Assembly: GCF_027887165.1 (NCBI RefSeq)
Contig: NC_077232.1
Coordinates: 18,678,755-18,742,754 of the forward strand
Direction of reading: 5' to 3'
DNA from: Monodelphis domestica
Lineage: Eukaryota; Chordata; Mammalia; Didelphimorphia; Didelphidae
Length of the DNA stretch: 64,000 nt
This document shows, in pieces, positions 1 to 10,679 of the stretch (position 1 is the first letter of the stretch; each line of letters begins with the position of its first letter). A program made the translations under genes and the position numbers. Under the pieces are notes generated by a model, which worked only from the letters and a program-made list of their open reading frames with translations, had not been told where the DNA came from and did no database searches.

Positions 1-344
1 CCTACTGGTAAGTCAGTTGACTTTTTCCACTTCCTTTAAAATATGCATGATGATAATTCTGTACACATCTCATAGGGCTATTTTAAGTCTCCAATAAGAT
101 CATGTCTGTAACTTGTTTTCCAACATCTAAAAACTCTAGAAACAACACCTGAAGATTTTCAAGTTCAGCATCCTTCAGTAACTGAAGGAATATTTTCAGT
201 AATGGTTTACTTTGCAGTCCTAATGAAGACTTAATTAAATAATGTCAGCAATGGATATATTGTGAGCACAGCACTGCATTAAATTTGTGAGAGAGGGAGT
301 TGATAACCAAGTTTAGGTGAGACATACTCCTTGTTATAAATGCT

Positions 345-560
345 AACAACTCACATTTATATAGGACTTAAATATTTGCAAAAGCTTTCCATCACTCTTC
401 TCATTTGAATCTCCTGAGAATTATGTGAGATGAATACTATTATTATTGTCCTCATTTTAATAGATAAATAGCTTGAGGTTGATTGACTTAAATGACTTTT
501 ACATATATATGTATATATATATATATTATTTATCAGATTCTGAGGTAGAATTTTAATTCA
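345..560. repeat. MIR-type relic (unit A)
   Basis: Begins AACTCACATTTATATAGGAC and continues through a CTCATTTGAATCTCCTGAGA-like core to ATAGATAAATAG, the worn pattern of a MIR/THER1-class SINE arm. Paralogous relics lie in units C and D, so it predates the duplications. A short TATATG microsatellite (about 502-527) interrupts it. Confidence 0.55.
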
Positions 561-1084
561 GGACATTCTTTCTACTTCTGAATATTGCTATTTTGGAATG
601 TTTTCCTTACATCAAACCTAAATTTGTTTCTTCTTAATGTCTACCTTCTGCCCATCATTCTTATCTTTGAGTATCTTTGAGTACAAGTAGAGCAAGTCAT
701 ATCCTTCCACTACATAAAAATCCTCAAATATTTGAAAATATCTCTACCCCTGCCCTGACACCCAGATTTTCTCTTTTCTAGGCTAAGCAAACTCAGTTTC
801 TTCCAGCAATTCCAAAAAGTGAGATTTCAAAGCCTTTTGCCATTTTGAAATTCTCTAGCCAATCAATGTCCTTTTAAATGTGGAGAACGTACAACTGAAC
901 ACTTTGGTCCAAGTGCTGAGTATTAAAGATCATATTTTGTTTCTGGTTATTGTTTATGTCAGGTCAATATGAAGTCAAATTCCTTTTCTTTCTAGCCACA
1001 TAGGTCCCAAAGTTGTGTTGGAGAACAAATGATCCAATGTATTTAAAATACTTTGTGAAATTTAAAGAGGCTCCTCTGGTACAT

Positions 1085-1330
1085 GGGATAGAGCTGTGTG
1101 AACAGAATTAAGAAGCCCCATGTTGAAACTCATCCTCAGACATGATGTAACCCTGGGAAAGTCACTTAATCTTTGTTTGCCTTAGTTTCCTCAACTTTTA
1201 AATGTATTTGTTTAATAATAGTCCTTAATATATCTCAGGATCATCATGGGAATCAAGTCATATCATCTCAAAATGTCTGGTATGGCACTTGCTACATAAT
1301 TCATGCTATGTAAATGTTCCTTTACTTCTC
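1085..1330 (+). repeat. MIR/THER1 SINE (unit A)
   Basis: Recognisable MIR order: TGTAACCCTGGGAAAGTCAC, then TTAATCTTTGTTTGCCTTAG, then a TTTCCTCAACTTTTAAATG block and a TCTGGTATGGCACTTGCTAC-like tail. The paralogue in unit C is at 37295-37550. Confidence 0.75.
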
Positions 1331-1364
1331 TTAATCAATATATCTACTAGTTTGCATTATTGTT

Positions 1365-2418
1365 TTAATTAACTTTTATTTTTTCAATTACAAAAAGAAA
1401 CAATTTTTAACTTTCTATTTTTATTTTTTTAACTAATTAATTTATTTAGTCAATTTAGAATATTATTCCTTGGTTTCAAAAATCATATTCCTTCCCTACC
1501 TTCCCACTGCAATTCCAATGTTTATTATGAGTGTCCTGGATCGAAACTTATTCCTATGTTGTTGATGTTTGTACTAGGGTGATTATTTAGAGTCTACATC
1601 CCCAACCATATCACCTGGACACATGTGATCAAGTATTTTTTTCTTCTATGTTTCTGCTCCCACAGTTTTTCCTCTGAGCTTGGATAGTGTTTTTTCTCAT
1701 AGATCCCTCCAAATTGTTCAGGATCACTGCATTGCCACTAATGGAGAAGTCCATTGCATTCGATTGTAGCACAGTGTATTGGTCTCTGTGTACATTGTTC
1801 TCCTGATTCTGCTCCTTTCGCTCTGTATCACTTCCTGGAGGTTGTTCAGTTCACATGGAATTCCTCCAGTTTATTATTCCTTTGAGCACAATACTATTCC
1901 ATCACCAACAGATACCACAATTTGTTCAGCCATTCCCCAATTGAAGGGCATCCCCTCATTTTCCAATTTTTGCCACCACAAAGAGTGCAGCTATGAATAT
2001 TCTTGTACAAGTCGTTTTCCTTATTATCTCTTTGGGGTACAAACCCAGGAGTGCTATGGATGGATCAAAGGGCAGATAGTCTTTTCATAAATCCACCAGC
2101 AATGAATTAATGTCCCTACTTTGCCACATCCCCTCCAGCATTCATTACTTTCCTTTGCTATCATGTTAGACAAACTGCTAGGTGTGAGGTGATACCTCAG
2201 AGTTGTTTTGATTTGCATCTCTCTGATTATAAGAGATTTAGAACACTTCTTCATGTGCTTATTAATAGTTTTGATTTCTTTAACTGAAAATTGCCTATTC
2301 ATGCTTCTTGCCCATTTTTCAATTGGAGAATGGCTTGATTTTTTTTTGTATAATTGGTTTAGCTCTTTATTAATTTGAGTAATTAGACCTGTGTCAGAGG
2401 TTGTTTTTTTATGAAGAT
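1365..2418 (-). mobile_element. L1, 5'-truncated 3' end, antisense (unit A only)
   Basis: Reverse complement of the L1 3' UTR and ORF2 C-terminus found forward at 13986-16059; for example the antisense of CAGAGAGATGCAAATCAAAA and of the short 3' UTR with CTAAATTGACTAAATAAATT. Imperfect target copies flank it (TAGTTTGCATTAT near 1349 and TAGTTTTCATTAG near 2420), and unit C has an empty site (TAGTTTTCATTATCG near 37560). Inserted after units A and C separated. Confidence 0.85.
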
Positions 2419-4149
2419 TAGTTTTCATTAGCTTCAGTATCAAATACCTATTAACTGTCATTGTTTCATTGTCATTCCAAAGATCATTCTCATTGTCAGA
2501 AAACAGAAGCAAAATCCAGCCAGTGGCTCTATTTTCTCTGTGGTTCTTTGCACTTAGTGCAACAACCTTGAGAATCAGATCATTTCCTTACTGGATTATC
2601 TATTGTTTCCTCAAATGGACAGATGAATTAATCCTCTCCTTTATTCCTTTAGCTTTCTTTGCTTCCCTCATCTCAACTTCATCCCTACCACTCCTCTGAT
2701 TATATTACTAAAAGTTAAGATCTCCTTTTGCTTTCATACTCTATCACATGCATTTTTCTTTGGTGCTACAGACATTTTTTCATATCTAAGTCTGTCTAAT
2801 TGAATTTTTTTCTTTTTTTATCCTCAAAATTTCATTGTTGAGATCATTCTGTCTTTTCTGATTGCAACTCTCCATAGAATTAAGCCATAAAATCCTATTT
2901 TATTTTACCTTTGTCATGTGGGGAATTGACTCTATGCAAACCTAATGTGCATGTCTGACAATTGGTAGTTTTTCCTTCTTCATGTATCACAGACTTTAGG
3001 ATGATTTGATGAGTTTCTCCTCACTCCTCCAACATTCCTATTTACTTTGATCCTACCCAACAATTCCTTATCCCTTGTGAGAATCCAGTGTAAAATGGAA
3101 TTTCCTGATATTATTCCTTCACTTTTCAACTTCTGATGAATTATAATATCTTCATCATCAAGAAATCCACAACCATTATTTGAGGAGATGCCCAGATACA
3201 TAGATTGATATACAGATGATGACAAATAAATAGACAGTTAGAAAGAGACAAAGAGAGAAACCAGCAAAATCAAAATGAAAAAGAGGCAGTCAGAAAGGAG
3301 TGACAGTGATGAAGAGATACAGTGAAATAAAGAAAAACAAACAGAAACAGTGCTAGAATGAGGGAGACAGAAAAAGAGAATACATTCTGGCATATATCCA
3401 GATAATTGAAGTCTCTCATCAAAATTCTGATAACTGTATCATTTATTTCTATAATGTTCCTCTACTCTGGTTCCCAGATTATCTTTTTATTTTCTAAGTA
3501 GGAAAAAAAACTGCAACATCCTGCTATTACCTATTCTATTTCACTGGAATAAGGAAGTATCCTTTCCATAACCATATTCTCTGAGTCCTCTGCCTCAAGC
3601 CTACATGTTATGCGAAGAGTGGATTTAGCTATCTCCTGATTGTAACAATGAAGATACTTAGCTCTTCCTTTTAGTGAAGCTAGAATTGTAAGCTACAATC
3701 TATTTTTAGATTTAACTCCAAAAGGTGAATTTACCACAATTAATTTTTAAGTTACCTTGGAAGCTAGATTTCTATTTGTGTGTCAAAGATTTTAATTCAT
3801 CTTCCTTGAGAGGGACCTGGATATGCTACAAGGATGTTTTATTTTCCAACTTTCATTCTTCCTAATTAACCAGCTCTGACCATCCTGACTTGAGATTCTC
3901 TGATTTGGTTTTCTAGAATATTTTCAAGGTGAAACTTGTTCTAGAGAGAAAGTGGCAGCCCTTCTTAGAACTACCATGAAAACATTTTCTGGCGTCTCAT
4001 GGTGGAAAAGATCAATTAAGTATTCTAGGTGCAAGTGACTGATGAATGGCAGGACCTTCCAAGCTCTGATGGCTTTTACTCTGGGCTGTTATTACTCTGG
4101 ATTTTTTGTTGCACAAAGGCTACCTTAGCTTCGTTAAGAGAGGGAAGGC
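2419..4149. other. Unit spacer, no gene
   Basis: Colinear with 37570-38560 in unit C (which lacks about 3250-3880) and with 59660-60900 in unit D. It holds a purine-rich GAAAGAGACAAAGAGAG-type stretch at about 3230-3390 and a block CTTGAGATTCTCTGATTTGG near 3888. Short open frames here have no family resemblance that I can see. Confidence 0.6.
3230..3390. repeat. Purine-rich low-complexity stretch
   Basis: Long A/G-rich run with GAGACAAAGAGAGAAACC-like words. The unit D paralogue is at 60105-60290; missing from unit C. Confidence 0.6.
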
Positions 4150-4262
4150 TACCACTGGTCAATCAGTGAGTGAAATTTATTGTCTACTATGGTATCCTAG
4201 GCATTGTGCCAAACCTAGAGAATACAAAGAAAAAGTAGAGGCCCTGTTCTCCTTGAAATGGA
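4150..4262. repeat. Ancient interspersed relic (units A and D)
   Basis: GTCTACTATGGTATCCTAGG then CATTGTGCCAAACCTAGAGA then ATACAAAG...GAGGCCCTG: the pattern of a common old mammalian repeat (class not resolved by eye). Unit D keeps a longer copy, 60905-61190, extending through CCAGGAGCTCACAATCTTAA and GACTTCCTGGTGGTGGTGTC. Confidence 0.45.
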
Positions 4263-4279
4263 TATTGAAAACAATGTAA

Positions 4280-6720
4280 TTAGGCTACACAGTCAATATG
4301 GAAGAGCCCATACAGAGAAAGCTTGAACCACCCTCGGGATGCCCTATCCCAAAACTTAAAATAACACTTCTAATTGAATACTGGATTGACAGAACCAATG
4401 AGAATTCCGAGTGAAACAACTTTCTTGTAGAAAACATCCTGAAAATTAGGCAGAGAATGCCTGGCTCACTGGGGTGTGAAGGGAGCAAAGCTCACAGAAA
4501 GGCCACACAGCTTGTAGCAAGGCTCCTCCAAGGAATACTGGCACAAGCCAACAGCCAGTCCCATCCCTCAAACCTCATATACTATTCCAAGGTTCTTCAA
4601 GTGGGTCCAATTCAACCCTGAGAACATGAAACCCTGTCTAATCTAAGACAGTGAAACTCCACACACATCCCTTAAAGTTCTAAGGCCCAAATCAAGCGTG
4701 CAGTGAGAATCTAAGTCTTAGCACAGGGCAGTGAATGGTGTACCTGGCTGGTTCAGGCCTATATAACACTCTGAGCCCCAGCCCAATTCTAAACATAAGC
4801 CCCAAACTCCAGCACAAGATTGTTGGCAGGGCACCCAGCTGGTTCAAACCAAAAGGGGAGATCCAGAGCCCTTGCTGAAATCTTAAGGGAAAAAAATGAA
4901 GAGGGTGAAAAAGTGTTTTACAGTGAGTGAAAAGTGAAGGGACAGGAGGATTGAAGCAAATTATCTCATCTAAAGAGGTCCAAAAAACTATTAAATTGGA
5001 GGGCAAAATGGGGGTGGTGACAGGCATTTTTTAACCATTATTCTCATTATAATTGTCTCAGAGGCAATAATAACCATACTTATTCTGGTTTAGAATCCTG
5101 TCTTATCCTACAAAGAATTAGGTGGGGAACAAGAGGAGGGGGTATAAAAGAAAAGACGGGAAGTAAGGAGTTGTATTTAAAAGTAAAGCATTTGTGTGTA
5201 GACACAAGGTGAAAGGAGAGAGAAAGGATAATAAGGGGGGAAATAGGACTGAGAGGAATACACAATTGATAATCATAACTGTAAATATGAAAAGGATGAA
5301 ATCACCCATAAAACAGAAGCATAAAATAGAGTGAATTGAAAATCAGAATCTTACAATATATTGTTTACAAGAACCATATTTGAAGCAGGAAGACCCATAA
5401 AGAATTAGGGTAAGAGGCTAAAACAGAATATATTGTGCTTCTTCTTTGCAGTTAGGCAAGACAGGACCCAGTAGAGATCCTGGATCCAGAAGGACCCGCA
5501 GACCTAGTCTTACAGACAAATGACCCAGAGCAGTTCAGGACCACACCAGGAAGCTCAGTAGATGACAACAAGCCAGGGTTTAAGCAGGTAAGATGGGAAA
5601 AACAAGGTAGAAACAGCCAAGTGAAATCAGCCAGTCCCTCCAGGTCAAACCAGAGAAAGACTTTCCCCCTCACATTCTAGAATTGTTTCTGTGCATCTGT
5701 ATCTCCCTGCTGACCTACCTCATATACTCAAATACTCTATTCCTTACAACAATAGCTAGGAAGTGTCTGAGGCCAGATTTGAACCTAGGACCTCCTGTCT
5801 CTAAGCCTGACTTTTAATGAACAAAATTATCCAGATGACTCATTTTCTTGATTAGTAAATGCAAATTAAAACAGCTTAGATATACTGCCATATACTTACC
5901 AAATTTTAACCAATATTAAAGGAAAGGTGATATGGCAAAACTGGAACACTAGTGCATTGTTATTGTAGTTGTGAACTGGTCCAACCATTCTGGAGGACAA
6001 TTTTTAAGTGTGTCTAAAGGGATATAAAACTGTGCATATCCTTTGATCACTACTGGGCCTGTATAACAAAAATAGCATGAAAAAGGGGAAAGGACATACT
6101 TATAGAAAAACATATTTAATGGCTCTGTTTTTGCTGGCAAAGATTTGGAAATTGAAGGAATTTCAATCATTTGGGGAATGGCTGAATAAATTAGATTAAA
6201 TGTTGGTAATATAGTATTATTGAATTATAAGAAATGATGATCAGGAGAATTTCAGAAAAAGCTGGAAAGACGTATATCAACTGATACAGGGAAAAATAAG
6301 CAGAACCAGGAGAACATTATATGCAGTTACAGTAATCTTATGGGATGATCAACTGTGAAAAACTTTGCTACACAGTAATATAATGAATGATCTGGGACAA
6401 TTAAGAGGGATGTGTGACACAGAATGCTGTCTGCCTCCAGAGAAATAAATGTTAGGAGTTGAATGCAGATCAAAGCATCCTATTTTTCACATTAGTATAT
6501 TGGGTTTCTTTTGAGGGGGGTTGGTTTTATATGACTCTTCCCTCACATCAATGACCAATATGGAGGTGTGTATCACATGATAACATATGCATAACCCAGA
6601 TCTAATTGCAGGAAGGGGATGGAGGGCAGGAAGACAATTTGAATCTTTTAATTTTAGTAAATGTACATTGAAATTTGTTATTACATGTAATTTGGAAAAT
6701 AAAATACATTTGAATAAAAA
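4280..6720 (+). mobile_element. Old L1, internally deleted, upstream of OR (unit A)
   Basis: 5' UTR-like GC-richer part from about 4290 to 4900 (AGCCCAATTC and CCCCAAACTCCAGC words), ORF2 beginning near 5250 (the AATCATAACTGTAAATATG block equals the ORF2 start of the younger L1 at 52480), a foreign stretch at about 5455-5816, then the ORF2 tail and 3' UTR from about 5830 to 6720. The middle of ORF1 and ORF2 is missing. Unit C has a fuller paralogue (38815-42380), unit B only its 3' end, unit D its start and middle, so it predates the array. Its 3' end stops about 230 bases before the OR. Confidence 0.75.
5455..5816. other. Foreign stretch in old L1, ending in a SINE fragment
   Basis: Sequence from CAGTTAGGCAAGACAGG to about 5750 matches nothing else in the window; no gene recognised. 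At 5752-5816 lies an antisense fragment of the SINE1/WSINE1 family (CTAGGAAGTGTCTGAGGCCA, TTTGAACCTAGGACCTCC). Confidence 0.55.
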
Positions 6721-6953
6721 GGTAAAGATTAATATATTATTCTCTCTAAGAAACTTGATGAATGATTTGAGGTACCTAGTATAATTGTGATAACAGCTAT
6801 CTAGATGTTCTATGACACTTAATTCTCTATTTCTACCATCCAAATAAGATATGTCTATGATTATGATTTATGTTTTGGAGTAATTTATCATGAATTGTTG
6901 ATTTTTTGTGATGGTTACTCTGTTTTGTTTCAGGATAATGACATCACTCTCAA
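6721..6953 (+). promoter_or_regulatory. OR upstream block, units A/B/C
   Basis: Non-repeat stretch between the L1 3' end and the OR exon, kept in all three units (6721-6953, about 23170-23388, about 42370-42573), including TCTCTAAGAAACTT- and ATTTCTATGACTG-like words. It is intron plus acceptor, and possibly part of a promoter. I found no clear palindromic EBF (O/E) site in it by eye. Confidence 0.4.
6910..6935 (+). other. Splice acceptor before OR exon (unit A)
   Basis: A T-rich tract ends in TTTCAG at 6933, followed by GATAATGACATCACTC and the first ATG 20 bases later. Mammalian OR genes usually keep the whole coding region in one exon with one or more 5' UTR introns; this acceptor fits. 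The same motif stands at the same distance in units B and C. Confidence 0.7.
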
Positions 6954-7907
6954 ATGACATTTATGGAGAACACATCTGAAGTGAATGTCTTCATCTTTAC
7001 AGGATTAACAGATGACCCAGAACTTTATATTCCTCTTTTCATAATGGTCACCCTAATCTATCTCATCACCCTGGTAGGGAACCTGGGGATAGTAGCTCTG
7101 ATCTCCTGGGACTCCTGCCTCCATACTCCTATGTACTTTTTCCTCAGGAATCTATCTCTGGTAGATTTTGGTCTTTCCTCAACCATTATTCCCAAGGTGA
7201 TGACTGGGCTCCTCACAGGGGACATGGTCATCTCTTATAATGGATGTGCTACTCAGTTGTTCTTTTTTGGGGGCTTTGCTGCCATTGAAAGTTACATGTT
7301 AGCCTTCATGGCCTATGATCGTCATGCCGCTGTGTGTAGGCCCCTACATTATACCACGATTATGACATCAAAAATAGGTGCATATATGGCTAGTGGGGGT
7401 TACATCTGGGGATTTCTCTCCTCCTCCATCTTCATAGGAAGTATTTTTAGCCTTTCCTTCTGCAGGTCAAATGTAGTCCATCACTTTTTCTGTGATATTC
7501 CCCCTCTCTTGGTTCTCTCTTGCTCTGAAATTCACATCACTGAATCAATCATCTTCATCATAGGTTCATTAAATGTATCCCTCCCATTTCTTATCATCTT
7601 TTTCTCTTACTTGTTCATCTTCATCACTGTCCTGAAGATTCATTCTGCTAATGGGCGCCAGAAAGCTTTCTCCACCTGTGCTTCCCATCTCACAGCAGTG
7701 TTCATATTTTATGGGACAGTCATCTTTATGTACTTCCGACCCAGCTCAAGCCATTCAATGGACTCAGACAAAATGGTGTCATTGTTTTATACCACAGTTA
7801 TCCCGATGTTGAATCCAATCATCTATAGTTTGAGAAACAAAGAAGTTAAGAATGCTTTCAGAAAAGCTGTGAGGGGACAACGCCTTCAATTTGATCAGCC
7901 TTTTTAA
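6954..7907 (+). CDS. OR5B-like: Olfactory receptor, class II, OR5B-like (unit A)
   Basis: Intact single-exon odorant receptor of 317 residues: a seven-helix GPCR of the olfactory neuron membrane, expected to signal through G-olf. Visible motifs: N-glycosylation site NTS at residues 6-8, GN at 42-43 (TM1), LHTPMYFFL at 56-64, [10 protein letters not shown] at 119-128 (the DRY motif reads DRH), Cys98 and Cys180 for the conserved disulfide, [10 protein letters not shown] at 237-246 (TM6), PMLNPIIYS at 284-292 (TM7). The N-terminus and the LTDDPELYIPLFI stretch match my memory of human OR5B members. Two in-frame ATGs lie 9 bases apart (6954, 6963); the second gives MENTSEV, which matches the usual OR5B start, so it may be the real one. 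A splice acceptor ends at 6933, so the 5' UTR probably has an upstream exon. It differs from the unit C receptor at 48 positions by my count. No frame defects seen. Ligand unknown. Confidence 0.96.
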   Translation: MTFMENTSEVNVFIFTGLTDDPELYIPLFIMVTLIYLITLVGNLGIVALISWDSCLHTPMYFFLRNLSLVDFGLSSTIIPKVMTGLLTGDMVISYNGCATQLFFFGGFAAIESYMLAFMAYDRHAAVCRPLHYTTIMTSKIGAYMASGGYIWGFLSSSIFIGSIFSLSFCRSNVVHHFFCDIPPLLVLSCSEIHITESIIFIIGSLNVSLPFLIIFFSYLFIFITVLKIHSANGRQKAFSTCASHLTAVFIFYGTVIFMYFRPSSSHSMDSDKMVSLFYTTVIPMLNPIIYSLRNKEVKNAFRKAVRGQRLQFDQPF

Positions 7908-7917
7908 TTGGAGAAAA

Positions 7918-7923
7918 AATAAA
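7918..7923 (+). promoter_or_regulatory. Candidate polyadenylation signal, unit A OR
   Basis: AATAAA begins 11 bases after the TAA stop. Units B and C have AATAAA 3 bases after their stops, so the position is kept. If used, the 3' UTR would be only about 20-30 bases; use is not shown by sequence alone. Confidence 0.35.
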
Positions 7924-8129
7924 GTTCCACCTTCCTCCCTCTGTGATCCAGGCCCCAATAAGGCTATTTTTCTTATTCACCCAGAAGTGTGATCCACCTT
8001 TTTCCAAGAGTAATGCCATTTAGCAGCAGATGTAAGATTTAGAATTTAGGAAGTTTTGAATTTAAATTCTGTGTCTAACACTTTCATGTTGTGTAACATT
8101 AGGCCCATATTGTGTAACCTAGAGAAACT
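7924..8129. other. OR downstream flank (unit A)
   Basis: Shared with 24354-24608 and 43539-43794: CCTTCCTCCCTCTGTGATCC and TGTAGCAGCAGAAGTAA-like words. No gene. Confidence 0.5.
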
Positions 8130-8372
8130 AGGCAGCACAGCGGATAGAGAAATGCATCTTGAGTTGGAAATAACTGAGATAAAATGTGGCCACAGACTCT
8201 TACTATTTTTGTGACCCAGAACAAGTCACTTAATTCTGTTTCCCTCAATTTCCACATCTGAAAAATGAGTTAGAGAAGGAAATACCAACCACTGCAGTAT
8301 CTTTGCCAAGAAAACTTCTCATGGGAATCTGATGTTTTGAATAGAACCCAAAAATGACAGAAAAACAACAAC
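8130..8372 (+). repeat. MAR1-type tRNA SINE (unit A)
   Basis: Starts GGCAGCACAGCGGATAGAGA, has AAGTCACTTAATTCTGTTTC in the middle and the MAR1-typical end AGAGAAGGAAATACCAACCA ... TTTGCCAAGAAAAC ... AACCCAAAAATGACAGAAAA. Paralogues sit at the same place after the unit B and C ORs, so it inserted before the array formed. Confidence 0.85.
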
Positions 8373-9244
8373 CTTATCTACATCAGTTAAAGTCTGAGCC
8401 TCAATTTCCTTATGTTTAAAGAGCCTTAAGAGTGAAACTTGTAATATTGTTTTGTAAAATGAAGGTTATTTGTGTACATAAGCTCACAGACACAGATGCA
8501 TCTAGACCTCCCTATAGACATGTATATACATAATCATTATATAGAAATTCTAGCTATTATCCTTTTAGAGGAAGAAAAAGCTACCTGACTTTAATGGTAT
8601 TGTACTTGCAGAGTAAAGCCACTAAGATGCTTGGAAAGTGTCCTGTTTAAGGCAATCATGTTGCTTATTTAATAAAGCCTGTATCAGAGGTTGGTTACTA
8701 AATGCTTAAGAATTTAAGCTCTACCAAAAAAGTATAACACAATATAAAAGTTAAGCCTTATTTTTTCTAACACTATATGAATTATAAATTATGAAAAATT
8801 GTGTCTTGACTTTTAGCATTTGCTGATTTCTATGCTCTATTACACTTGAAGTCATCATTAATTATCTCTATGTGAGCCATTTAAAACTGGCCCCAACATA
8901 CTCCTACAGTAAGGTTAGCCTGAGGAAGGAAAATAAATTAAAGGTGCTCCCCTAATGGGTGGAGAGATCATTGAGAGATTAGGAGGAAGAGAGGCCTTTC
9001 ATTACCCTGTCAGTGTACTATCCTGATACCAACATCAATAGAAATTCCATTTTAACTACTAGGTTCTTTAGGTTCTTTACATGTTTCTGGGTCTGAATAG
9101 GGATTCCTGTGAATTTCTATTAACATAATTTGATTTTTGTGGGGGATGAAATGAAGGCTTTTTATTATTGGGTAACCTGAATTATTTTATAGGAGCTAGA
9201 GATCCATATTGCCCATATTGGGAGAAACATAAGAACATGCTCTA
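8373..9244. other. Unit spacer after MAR1, no gene
   Basis: Colinear with 24838-25667 (B) and 44024-44861 (C). In B and C it contains an expanded (CA)n/(TA)n microsatellite where A has only a few CA and TA steps (8470-8540). No coding signal. Confidence 0.5.
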
Positions 9245-9560
9245 CTATTTGCATGTAAATTGATTTTTGAAAAGATATTTTATTTACCCAATTACAGGTA
9301 ATAATAATTTTGAACATAAATCTTCTGAGATTATAAGATCAAAATTGTCTCCCTCCTCCCTCCTCCACCCTTCTAAAGATGGCAAGCAATTTGATCTGTA
9401 TTATAGTTATTATCATGCAAAATGTTCTTCCATATTGGTCACTGTTGTAAAAGAACACCAAAATAAATCCCAAACCCAAACATAGAAGCATAAACTACTG
9501 TGGTAATTTGATATTCTAGAACATCTCTATTCAAAGAGTAATACAAAATTAATTTTTACA
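9245..9560 (-). mobile_element. Old L1 3' UTR fragment, antisense (unit A)
   Basis: Antisense of the marsupial L1 3' end seen forward at 6480-6720: TTTATTTACCCAATTACAGG, CTCCCTCCTCCCTCCTCC, AAGATGGCAAGCAATTTGAT, CAAAATGTTCTTCCATATTG. Paralogues at 25668-25925 and 44862-45110. Confidence 0.65.
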
Positions 9561-9980
9561 TCCCACTTTTTGTTTTATTTATTTTTGTTGCAAATTGTAT
9601 TTTTTCACTAGTATCAATATTTCAATTTCAAATCTAGTCTTGTGGACCTCAATGGTATAATTCATGAGAGTTTAAACTCCCTATTTATGTGGCCTAAAGT
9701 AGAATCCTAAAAAGCCACATTTGGGAAGTTTTCCTCACCATGGTGAGATATGAGTCAATTTGGGTATTGGATGTATGCTCATCCCAAGACATTTAAGTGG
9801 ATGTGAGGCAATAAGGTTAAAGATATTTGCTAATGTTTGACACAGCAACACCACTACTGGGTCTATATTCTAAATAAATCAAGGAAAGGAGGGAAAGGAT
9901 CTTCTTATACAAAAATATTGCTTGCCATCTCAGCAGGGAGGAGGGAGAGACATGGGTTGCAAAACATCAGCAAATGATTA
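9561..9980. other. Unit spacer, no gene
   Basis: Colinear with 25926-26340 and 45111-45545 (for example AACACCACTACTGGGTCTAT against AACACCTCTACTGGGTCTCT). No gene recognised. Confidence 0.5.
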
Positions 9981-10679
9981 TTATAAATTATTTACTTGTA
10001 GTTGGAATGATACAATTAAAAAAGTTAAAAAAAGATAGTTGCTCACCACTAGACTTCCAGAGGATGTTATTAATTTCTGTGTTTTCCCTATTGCCTTCGG
10101 TTATGGAAATCCCCCCTCTATGAATCAAAAGAAGCAAACTCTATCCTTTATCATTGTGCAATCAACACAACCTTAGTTTACTTTCCATCACATTACTTGG
10201 GTTATCTTATTAAACCAACTCTTTAAAAGAGCTGCTTTGATTATCCAATGCATCTTTGCTACTGAGTAGCCTTAGATCCCTTTTGTTGGTCATTGTTGGA
10301 CATTCTTTCCAATTGATTATCTTCTGATATTTGTACCTCATTTTCTCTTTTTCGCAGATTTTTATTGTGACAGTAAGACACCAAGAAGAGAGAAAGAGAG
10401 AAATGTTTTTTGCAGGTCTTTTCCCAGGAGTAAAGGTGTTCTATCAGAGCCTAGAAGTCATGGTCAGACATGAGGGTCTATTGTAGGTCTTTGATGTTTT
10501 TTTTCCCCAATTGAACTTCACACTTTCTTTGGACTCAAGACAGCTGGCACTAGGTCACTCTATAGAAGACATTGTTCATCTGCAAAAGTTCAATGAGTAT
10601 TATTGGGCTTCAAGAAAAGTATCAGTCAATTGTAGGATTTGGAAACATAAATGATAATGCCATACATGGCCATATTGAA

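Noticed and set aside
8130-8372. tRNA-like block after the OR as a tRNA gene
   Set aside because: It belongs to a MAR1 SINE with its non-tRNA body and tail; the cloverleaf is not intact.
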